A stretch of DNA of 12,883 nucleotides from Tritrichomonas foetus. Taxonomy: Eukaryota; Parabasalia; Tritrichomonadida; Tritrichomonadidae. The translations under genes were made by a program, and so were the position numbers. This document shows positions 7,852 through 12,883 of this stretch, one piece after another. Every line of letters starts with the position of its first letter. Within the stretch, counting starts at the first letter, position 1. The notes beneath the pieces were generated by a model. It did not search any database and was not told where the DNA came from. It saw only the letters and a program-made list of their open reading frames with translations. The stretch covers positions 1 through 12,883 of the forward strand of contig MLAK01001458.1 of the NCBI GenBank assembly GCA_001839685.1, read 5' to 3'.

Positions 7852-8853
7852 TTAGAGACCAAGAGCCTTCCAGGCTGTAGCCTTTTCTTCTTGGAGTTCT
7901 TTGAGTGTGGCTTGCATCTTTCCACGGACGAAGTCGTTGATTTCGAGTCCTTCGACGACGTGAACGTTACCTTCGGCATCAACTGTGCATGGGAATGAGT
8001 AGACAACGCCTGTTTCAATTCCGTATGGCTTGTTCTCTGGAACTGGGATGGCCATTGAAACCCAATCGCCATAGCGTGTTCCGTTGATCCAGTCGTGCAT
8101 GCAGGCGACAGCTGCGTTGGCGGCTGAAGCGGCTGATGAGGCACCACGGGCCTTGATGACGGCACCACCACGTGTGGAGATCTTTGAAACGAAATCGCCT
8201 TCATAGTATGATTTATCGAAGACGGCTGTGACTGGCTTGACTCCGTTTGGATATTCGATTTCGGCGTGTGAAACATCTGGAACTTGGGTGTTTGAGTGGT
8301 TACCCCAAACAGTGACGCGGTGAACGTTTGAATATGGAACGCCAGCCTTTTCAGCGAGTTCTCCCCTCATTCTGTTGTGGTCGAGGCGTGTCATGGCGCA
8401 GAAGTTTTGTGGGCCGAGCTTGTTGGCGAAGTGGAGGGCGATAGCGCAGTTTGTGTTGGCTGGATTTCCGACAACGATGACTTTGACGGTTGGGCGGGCG
8501 TTGTTGAGGGCGAGACCTTGTTCCTTGAAGATACCACCGTTCTTGGAGAGGAGATCGGCACGATCCATACCATCCTTACGTGGGAATGATCCTACAAGGA
8601 AGACAACATCGGCATCCTTGAAGGCAACGTTTGGATCGTCTGTGGCTTCAACACCAGCTAATTGTGGAAAAGCACAGTCTTGGAGTTCCATCTTGACACC
8701 TTCGAGTTTTGGAAGAACTGGGGTGATTTCGAGGAGATGAAGCCTAACTTTGCGATTTGGATAGAGGTCGCCATTGGCAATGCGGAAAGCAAGGACATAA
8801 CCGATTTGGCCAGCAGCACCAGTGATAACAACGTTTGCAGGTTCACAGCACAT
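7852..8853 (-). CDS. MDH: Cytosolic malate dehydrogenase
   Basis: The enzyme interconverts malate and oxaloacetate with NAD(H) in the cytosol. In trichomonads it feeds malate into hydrogenosomal metabolism. The 333-aa length is that of cytosolic MDH. The N-terminus runs straight into the Rossmann loop TGAAGQIG (11-18), so there is no targeting peptide. Substrate and catalytic residues are present: Arg92 and Arg98 (PRKDGMDR), Asn131 (GNPAN), Asp158 and Arg161 (LDHNR) and His186 (WGNHS). Arg92 identifies MDH; in the trichomonad lactate dehydrogenases that evolved from this family a Leu occupies that site. The ATG at 8851-8853 is preferred because the longer frame begins with GTG and the ATG sits 11 nt from an Inr. 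Codon use favours C-ending codons (ATC, TTC, AAC), unlike its neighbours, as for a highly expressed gene. The TAA stop is followed by A. Confidence 0.95.
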   Translation of the reverse strand: MCCEPANVVITGAAGQIGYVLAFRIANGDLYPNRKVRLHLLEITPVLPKLEGVKMELQDCAFPQLAGVEATDDPNVAFKDADVVFLVGSFPRKDGMDRADLLSKNGGIFKEQGLALNNARPTVKVIVVGNPANTNCAIALHFANKLGPQNFCAMTRLDHNRMRGELAEKAGVPYSNVHRVTVWGNHSNTQVPDVSHAEIEYPNGVKPVTAVFDKSYYEGDFVSKISTRGGAVIKARGASSAASAANAAVACMHDWINGTRYGDWVSMAIPVPENKPYGIETGVVYSFPCTVDAEGNVHVVEGLEINDFVRGKMQATLKELQEEKATAWKALGL

Positions 8854-8856
8854 TGT

Positions 8857-8872
8857 AAAAAAGTGATATGAC
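8857..8872 (-). promoter_or_regulatory. Initiator element of the MDH gene
   Basis: The minus strand reads GTCATATCACTTTTTT. Within it TCACTTTT (8859-8866) fits the extended trichomonad Inr TCAYTWYT at all eight positions and would give an 11-nt leader (+1 A at 8864). The overlapping TCATATC is a second possible Inr five bases upstream. Confidence 0.6.
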
Positions 8873-9011
8873 CACCTGCATTTCACTTTTAAGATGGTTA
8901 TAATCACTTTTTCAAAATATTTTTCTCGCTTTTTCTCAAATTATCTTAGAAAATTTCTCATTTATCCCCTTCAAAATCTGTTCCATTTCTATATAATTCT
9001 GAATTGGAATA

Positions 9012-9027
9012 GTCATATCACTTTTTT
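9012..9027 (+). repeat. Inverted 16-nt copy of the MDH initiator region
   Basis: GTCATATCACTTTTTT occurs here on the plus strand and, identically, on the minus strand at 8857-8872 before MDH. The copies point away from each other across about 140 nt. Here it is followed by TTGATAT, which makes a small hairpin (9015-9034). No protein-coding start follows closely. Confidence 0.7.
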
Positions 9028-9089
9028 TTGATATCATCGAACACTCATATTCACCTTAGAAAAATAAAATATTGACCTTGAGAACTATC

Positions 9090-9097
9090 CACGAAAG
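9090..9097 (+). repeat. Left copy of target-site-like direct repeat CACGAAAG
   Basis: Identical to 10194-10201. The neighbouring bases on both sides differ between copies, so the repeat is at most 8 bp. The core ACGAAA lies wholly outside the inverted repeats. Confidence 0.55.
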
Positions 9098-9118
9098 AGA
9101 TGTATACAAACNAAATAG
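9097..9118 (+). repeat. Left terminal inverted repeat
   Basis: 22 bp; pairs with 10173-10194 at 20 of the 21 callable positions (9112 is N, and 9115 is A against C). It contains the self-complementary TGTATACA. Confidence 0.6.
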
Positions 9119-9207
9119 TCTTAACGTACGAAATCACTAAAATGATCCTTATCATCAGTATTACTTAATACCATCAGTCAAAAATCAAAACCCAAATAGC
9201 TAAAAGA

Positions 9208-9306
9208 ATGACGAAAATTTCCCTTATCGCAAACTTCGCAAATGGCCGAATTCAAAAATATTTCGAAAATGATTCTGAAGAAGCTATTGTTTCAGTTTTC
9301 GGGTGA
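9208..9306 (+). other. Small ORF inside the putative element (32 aa), doubtful
   Basis: ATG to TGA, 32 codons (MTKISLIANF at the start, then YFENDSEEAIVS). The composition is more protein-like than the surroundings, and the frame runs on about 18 codons beyond the TGA, so it could be a decayed coding piece. No family was recognised, and it is too short to separate from chance. Confidence 0.2.
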
Positions 9307-9505
9307 ACAGCTTTCAGTCAATTGTTAAATCTATTTTTTATAGTTATGAGCCATATTTATTCATAGTTTTGAAATTTTGCAACAATTAAACCGAAAAAAG
9401 AGCGATTTTGGAGAAAGCCTAAAAAAAAATTGTGAGAAGCTTTTTTTCCAAGAATCACAAAGATTATAATACTGCTTCCCATAATTCTATTTACACTTCT
9501 TCTAT

Positions 9506-9525
9506 CGATTTTTAATTAAAAATCG
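9506..9525. repeat. Perfect 20-bp palindrome inside the putative element
   Basis: CGATTTTTAA followed by its exact reverse complement. It could extrude a cruciform or form a hairpin. It lies off-centre in the 9097-10194 element. Confidence 0.75.
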
Positions 9526-9546
9526 CGAAAATTTTGATAGTTTTAA

Positions 9547-9815
9547 CTCAGTGATGTTGAATTAATTCAATTTCCATTTGACAAATATGAATGTATTGAA
9601 ATCTTTTCTGTCATAAAATTTTAGTATATGAAGAAAATAGACTGGCAGTCCTCAACAGCACATTCTCAAGCAGGGATACAGATACAACGATTGAAAGACC
9701 AAATCAAGAAAAATGGAATCCAATATGTTTTTTTCCAGACTCGATGCCAAGTGAATTTTCTGATGACTCGCCATTTAGATGGCAAAACATTCGTAATCTT
9801 CTCATTGATGCCTAA
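9547..9815 (+). pseudogene. Frameshifted coding remnant, unrecognised
   Basis: Two protein-like reading segments adjoin in different frames. The first is open from 9547 to a TAG at 9622-9624 (LSDVELIQFPFDKYECIEI). The second is open from 9612 to the TAA at 9813-9815, with balanced composition (for example RPNQEKWNPICFFPD and SDDSPFRWQNIRNLLIDA). The change of frame falls in the A/T run near 9615-9622, a typical indel site. The second segment has no ATG until deep inside. I read it as the C-terminal end of an old gene, either transposase-derived or a host gene fragment carried by the element. A third-frame ATG ORF (9628-9888) covers the same bases but ends in a Phe/Leu-rich translation of AT-rich DNA and is not preferred. 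Confidence 0.35.
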
Positions 9816-10172
9816 ATTTTTTTTATTTATATCAAAATTATTAATATTTTTTTTATACTTCATTTTTGTATTTTGGAAAACATTATAATTTTCGATGGAG
9901 GGTCATATGATAATAAAAAGCACGATTTATGATAATAAATAATCAAGATATTAATGCTATAAAATCACTTTTTATCTCAATAATTCTCAGAAATTTCTGT
10001 TGGGTTTATTTTTTTCTCCCAATTTTTTTTTGGATTTGGTTTTCTCTGTATCTTGATTTTTAAATTATAATATTTATATATTATTAATAGGATTACAATT
10101 AAATAATTTTTAGATGACAATAATATCAACAATTATTCATTTAGATCTCTCAATGGTCTTCTACATCTAGAG

Positions 10173-10194
10173 CTAGTTAGTTTGTATACATCTC
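10173..10194 (-). repeat. Right terminal inverted repeat
   Basis: Reverse complement of the left repeat with one mismatch and one undecidable base. It abuts the direct repeat ACGAAA on its outer side. Confidence 0.6.
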
Positions 10195-10201
10195 ACGAAA
10201 G
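10194..10201 (+). repeat. Right copy of target-site-like direct repeat CACGAAAG
   Basis: Identical to 9090-9097 and immediately adjacent to the right inverted repeat. Confidence 0.55.
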
Positions 10202-11054
10202 TTTTTTGGAAAAATGAAAAGGCAATTGTTTGATCGTGCTAAATATTTTTCATAAAATAACTGAACTTTATTTCACTCTTTAAATATGTTATCATGAATG
10301 ATTTACGAATCAGTCACCTAACAAGAAAATATTATATTTGATAGATATTTAAATTGCAAATCCACTCAAAATTTCTTGACTATTGTGTTCTATAACACTT
10401 TTACTAAAGTTTGAATGTTTACTACAATGTTTAGCGTTTCACCTCAATCTATACCAAAATTATTATTTCGGAATTTGGACCATAAATATTTGGCTTTCAC
10501 AATGAATATAAATTCAGTTGTTGATAGTGAAATTATTTTCCATTCACAAAGACTATCGAAAAAATGAAGATATTGGATTTATGAAGTATCAAATTTCTAT
10601 TCATAAAATCTCATAAGATAATTGATAAAAGTATTTAGTGTCATGAAAAAATTAGCGTATATCAATTTAGTGAGAAGAAATTCGAATTCTAGTTTATGAC
10701 AAATTTTGATTGAAAATCGACCTCTCACTGAATTTTGATCGTAGTTATCGGCGTTTTTCAAACAGGCAACTTTTTGATCACAAATTCCCAGTATTTCCTG
10801 CGGCGAAATCACTTTTAGTCTAAATTATAGAATTTTGAGTGATTTATAGCTGTCCTGTAATACTTTCCATTATCCATTCCCATTATTTATTTCCAAAGAA
10901 AATCTGAATATCAATTCAAAAAGCAAAGACGGTTTCGAAAATAATTATTTCATGGGCTTTGTTTGAAGGAGTGATTAAAAAGATATTGAGGAAAGAATGA
11001 TTCTTACATAATAAAATAGAATCTGATTGTTTAGTCAAATATATGTTTCAACAC
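10202..11054. other. Intergenic region without an intact gene
   Basis: AT-rich DNA between the putative element and the inositol phosphate kinase gene. Two weak coding-like stretches are visible. One is a 50-aa ATG ORF on the plus strand at 10415-10567 (MFTTMFSVSPQSIPK at its start), directly preceded by an in-frame TGA. The other is a 75-codon open minus frame at 10597-10824 with no suitable ATG (VISPQEILGICDQK near its start). Neither has an Inr or a recognised family. Gene relics are possible but unproven. No RNA gene is seen. Confidence 0.5.
10415..10567 (+). other. Small ORF (50 aa), possible gene relic
   Basis: ATG to TGA with mixed composition and little Phe/Lys homopolymer, unlike most random ORFs here. 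There is a second in-frame ATG at 10427. No Inr-like TCAY precedes it, and no family is recognised. Confidence 0.2.
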
Positions 11055-11789
11055 TCAAAGAAGGAATGTGATCAAGTTACGAACACCAAGTATTACGTTA
11101 TCTTCTAAATCCGGATCGTCAGCTTTTCCTCCATGCTCTTCAACATTCAAATACGAATGTGCGAGATCGATTAGCTTCACCGAAATTCCTTTTTCTGGTG
11201 CATCACCATCATATATAATCAAAAGGGAGCTGGAGTATATTCTGAAGCCAGGATATTTTTGGCGCATTTCAGCAAATTTTCCTAAAATGATTTGTAATTC
11301 AAGAATTAGTTTATTTTTGAGAGAATCTGGGACAAATTCACGAACAGCATTTGTGAATTCAGAAATATTGAAACGATTTCCATCATCCCTCGAAAAGATT
11401 TTTACGACTTCACCATTTTTTCTTATTTTAGCATCAACTAAACGAACTGCATGCGAGTTCGTTGTTGTTCCTTCTTGCTTTTTAGTGATGCGTTCTCTCT
11501 TTTCATCAGTTGCTGATAAATCATAGTGCCTCGTGCCGATCTTTATGTCGGCCATGCAGGGTGAAGTGATTTTGGCTGTTTCATCAGAAATAACAAGTTT
11601 ATTATCAACTACACCATAATAAGTTGGAAGAATTGACTCAAGTGGCGTATTTTTAAAGCTTTGATATGCCATTCCTTCTAGCGGGGCTAATGGCTTGGCG
11701 ATAGCTGGATAGATAACTTGGCATTTGCAGATACCACCATGTCCACCACCTTGTGTTTCAGATATGCCTTCAAATTCAACATTAAACAT
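11055..11789 (-). CDS. Inositol polyphosphate kinase (IPMK/IP6K family)
   Basis: The enzyme phosphorylates soluble inositol phosphates using ATP. Family members make InsP4/InsP5 (IPMK) or pyrophosphates (IP6K). At 244 aa it is close to a bare catalytic domain. Motifs in order: a Gly-rich nucleotide loop (GGGHGG, 14-19), Lys32 in AKPL as the likely ATP-binding lysine, the family hallmark PxxxDxKxG as P77-CMA-D81-I-K83-I-G85, SSLL (187-190) followed by IYD (192-194), and the metal-binding IDLAH with Asp208. The ATG at 11787-11789 leaves a 13-nt leader from an Inr. The stop is TGA. IPMK and IP6K cannot be separated from this sequence alone; the small size favours an IPK2/IPMK-like or ancestral bifunctional enzyme. 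It stands alone, facing the MDH side, with long flanks. Confidence 0.9.
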   Translation of the reverse strand: MFNVEFEGISETQGGGHGGICKCQVIYPAIAKPLAPLEGMAYQSFKNTPLESILPTYYGVVDNKLVISDETAKITSPCMADIKIGTRHYDLSATDEKRERITKKQEGTTTNSHAVRLVDAKIRKNGEVVKIFSRDDGNRFNISEFTNAVREFVPDSLKNKLILELQIILGKFAEMRQKYPGFRIYSSSLLIIYDGDAPEKGISVKLIDLAHSYLNVEEHGGKADDPDLEDNVILGVRNLITFLL

Positions 11790-11798
11790 TGTTCAACC

Positions 11799-11804
11799 AA
11801 ATGA
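11799..11804 (-). promoter_or_regulatory. Initiator element of the inositol phosphate kinase gene
   Basis: The minus strand reads TCATTT, with the A at 11802 as likely +1, giving a 13-nt leader to the ATG. It fits TCAYTW of the trichomonad Inr. Confidence 0.5.
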
Positions 11805-11910
11805 TTTCATTACGATCATTTATCAAAGAAAAAGTTCGACATAAAACAAAAATACCCTAATAGAATCAATTGAAAAAAGGGAACAAAAAAAACTCAGAAA
11901 AAATTCTTGA

Positions 11911-12075
11911 CAATTAGTTTTAGATAAATACAAACATCGAAACAAATACAGCAATCTATTCGGTAGGAAACCCATTGAAGCATATATCGAGCATACAGGC
12001 AAACGACTATCCAAAATACAGCTCTCTAAGTCAACGAGGTACAAATCCGATTGGACAAATATCAAATTCTCGTAA
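11911..12075 (+). pseudogene. Possible coding remnant without a start codon
   Basis: This 54-codon open stretch between a TGA (11908-11910) and a TAA has convincing protein-like composition (for example NLFGRKPIEAYIEHTGKRLS and STRYKSDWTNIKFS) but no ATG. Overlapping frames are also open: plus 11927-12169, again without an ATG, and minus 11823-12065. So the region may simply be less AT-rich. It sits alone in the 430-nt gap between the kinase gene and the small acidic-protein gene, where I see nothing else. It could be an exon fragment or a relic; no family is recognised. Confidence 0.25.
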
Positions 12076-12222
12076 AGCTATTGTAATTAAATTCATCAAA
12101 TTGGAATGGATATTTCGAACGATTTTTGTTGGAAATTCACTTTTTCAGGAAAATTCGATCTTCATCTAAATTTTCATTATTTCGACTGTAGAAGTACACC
12201 AATGTTCCATTAATGCATTTAC

Positions 12223-12531
12223 CTAAAATACATCATCAAGCGTAACATCGATGTCCATCAAACTATCAATAATTCCATGTGGGGAAATTGATCTGTCAAT
12301 CCAATCAAAATCAAAATCGATGTTAATTTGATCTTCGATTTCTGGAAGGCTTTCTTCGATATTGAATTCTAGCATTGGCACTTCTTCCATTTTATCAGTT
12401 AATTTTGAGGCGATTTCAATTTCTTCAATTGAGGGAGCGATTTTCTTAACTTCGATTACATCGCCTGAGGCATCATCGAATTGACGTCTTGGAATGATGC
12501 TTCTTGTAGTTGTCTTGCGTGGAGCTTTCAT
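12223..12531 (-). CDS. Small hypothetical protein, basic head and acidic tail (102 aa)
   Basis: I do not recognise this protein. The start is the ATG at 12529-12531, 10 nt from an Inr; the longer frame has no justified start. Residues 1-20 are basic (MKAPRKTTTRSIIPRRQF). The middle is Glu/Lys helical (about 23-55), and residues 52-102 are strongly acidic and hydrophobic (EEVPMLEFNIEESLPEIEDQ and ending LMDIDVTLDDVF). It has no Cys pairs, signal peptide or membrane segment. The charge split and short acidic-hydrophobic motifs suggest a disordered nuclear or regulatory adaptor. Securin has a similar layout, but no KEN or RxxL box is seen, so that name is not supported. The stop is TAG. Confidence 0.6.
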   Translation of the reverse strand: MKAPRKTTTRSIIPRRQFDDASGDVIEVKKIAPSIEEIEIASKLTDKMEEVPMLEFNIEESLPEIEDQINIDFDFDWIDRSISPHGIIDSLMDIDVTLDDVF

Positions 12532-12535
12532 AAAA

Positions 12536-12543
12536 AAATATGA
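12536..12543 (-). promoter_or_regulatory. Initiator element of the 102-aa protein gene
   Basis: The minus strand reads TCATATTT, with the A at 12541 as likely +1 and a 10-nt T-rich leader to the ATG at 12531. It shares TCATAT with the Snu114 and MDH start regions. Confidence 0.5.
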
Positions 12544-12788
12544 ACTGAAGATGAAGGGTTTTCTATCAAATAATTTGAATAACAAATTTTTTGCTCGGCT
12601 AATTCTAAATTTTTTCTTTCAATTGGCATCATTAAACGTTATTTGGTCAAATAATGGCCAAATTAACCGCATCGAAAGAAATTAATCAACCAATTAAATC
12701 ATCAAGTCTTTTTTTTTGGCTAAAATCATAACAAATAAATCGTCATGAACAACAACACTTCATGAACGCGTACTAAATTTGATTTCAA

Positions 12789-12883
12789 ATGTCATGGTTA
12801 TTAAGAAATGTGCCTTTTGATCATCAAATTTCCTCCTATATGAAAGGTTTACAAAATGGTCCCCCAAAGATTTTGTGGGACCA
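12789..12883 (+). CDS. Probable 5' end of a gene running off the window
   Basis: From the ATG at 12789 the frame is open for 31 codons to the edge (MSWLLRNVPFDHQISSYMKG at the start, then NGPPKILWD). An in-frame TGA eight bases upstream makes this the first possible ATG. The composition is balanced and unlike translated AT-rich spacer. No clean Inr precedes it (TCAAATG abuts the ATG; TCATG occurs further up). Other starts in the same stretch (12840 in frame, 12856 in another frame) are possible. No family can be named from so little. Confidence 0.35.
   Translation, partial: MSWLLRNVPFDHQISSYMKGLQNGPPKILWD
12857..12883 (+). repeat. Strong hairpin at the right window edge
   Basis: TGGTCCC (12857-12863) pairs with GGGACCA (12877-12883). 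After one C/T mismatch, CAAA (12865-12868) pairs with TTTG (12872-12875) around a GAT loop. The arm is 12 positions with 11 paired, GC-rich against its surroundings, and might extend beyond the window. Confidence 0.7.

Larger units (their letters stand above)
9097..10194. mobile_element. Putative non-autonomous DNA transposon with terminal inverted repeats and target-site duplication
   Basis: The ends are inverted copies. GAGATGTATACAAAC at 9097-9111 is exactly the reverse complement of 10180-10194. Extending inward, 22 bases align with one mismatch and one N (9097-9118 against 10173-10194). Similarity stops abruptly at the outer edge. Immediately outside, ACGAAA is directly repeated (9091-9096 and 10195-10200); counting the terminal G/C as part of the duplication gives CACGAAAG, 8 bp. 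Sharp ends plus an abutting direct repeat are the standard signature of a cut-and-paste insertion. The interior, about 1.1 kb, has no intact transposase; it holds a broken coding remnant and a perfect palindrome. An 8-bp duplication would suit hAT, and similar or longer ones suit MULEs, but the superfamily is not determined. It lies about 240 bp upstream of the MDH start codon. Confidence 0.55.

Noticed and set aside
7818..8276. Antisense/alternate-frame ORF of 152 codons over MDH, and similar ones at 8375-8740
   Set aside because: They overlap a clear MDH in other frames. The strong codon bias of MDH leaves alternative frames open, and their composition (Ser/Thr/Pro-rich) is not that of a real protein.
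8854..8907. N-terminal extension of MDH by 18 codons
   Set aside because: It would start at GTG and cross the Inr. The family N-terminus fits the internal ATG at 8853.
8894..9030. Short plus-strand ORF after a TCACTTTT-like site (MVIITFSKYF)
   Set aside because: Forty-odd codons of Phe/Ile/Leu-rich composition in spacer between MDH and the element; most likely chance.
9628..9888. 86-aa ORF starting MKKIDWQ
   Set aside because: Its second half is Phe/Leu/Ile-rich translation of AT-rich spacer. A different frame over the same bases looks far more protein-like and ends in TAA at 9813.
12223..12531. Identification of the 102-aa protein as securin
   Set aside because: Only the basic-to-acidic layout fits; no KEN box or RxxL destruction box is visible.
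1..12883. Trichomonad-type introns (ACTAACACACAG 3' splice motif)
   Set aside because: I did not see the motif on either strand. TAACTCAG at 9544-9551 is a weak partial match with no compatible upstream exon.
1..12883. tRNA, rRNA, snRNA genes or CRISPR arrays
   Set aside because: No box A/B pairs, cloverleaf-like segments or regularly spaced repeats were seen by eye; short snRNAs could be missed without a covariance search.

Overview
This window looks like nuclear DNA of a parabasalid protist (a trichomonad; a Tritrichomonas- or Trichomonas-like genome). The intergenic DNA is AT-rich, and no gene needs an intron to be read. TAA, TAG and TGA all end genes, so the code is standard and hexamitid or ciliate codes are excluded. 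Five of the six complete genes have a TCAY initiator-like element 7-13 nt before the ATG. It is a full TCAYW match in four and only partial in the SP-RING gene. This matches the trichomonad Inr with its very short 5' UTRs. The genus is an inference.

Layout, left to right. Positions 1-218 (-) hold a coding fragment that runs off the window. 810-2543 (-) encodes a 577-aa coiled-coil protein of unknown role. Divergent from it, 2866-4449 (+) encodes an SP-RING (MIZ/PIAS-type) zinc-finger protein with an Asn-rich tail, a probable SUMO E3 ligase. 4740-7586 (+) encodes the U5 snRNP translocase-like GTPase Snu114/EFTUD2. Convergent with it, 7852-8853 (-) encodes cytosolic malate dehydrogenase, with codon use unlike its neighbours.

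Upstream of MDH lies a 2.2-kb stretch without an intact gene. Inside it I find a 1.1-kb element (9097-10194) with 22-bp terminal inverted repeats (one mismatch, one N), directly flanked by a target-site-like duplication (CACGAAAG or the ACGAAA core). It carries a broken coding remnant and a perfect 20-bp palindrome. This is the best candidate for something undescribed here.

The right part holds a compact inositol polyphosphate kinase (11055-11789, -), a possible coding remnant (11911-12075, +), a 102-aa protein with a basic head and acidic tail (12223-12531, -), and the probable 5' end of another gene (12789 to the window end, +) that coincides with a strong hairpin.

The genes do not form a pathway. 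They are independent single-gene units for splicing, SUMOylation, carbon metabolism and inositol phosphate signalling, as expected in a gene-dense protist chromosome.
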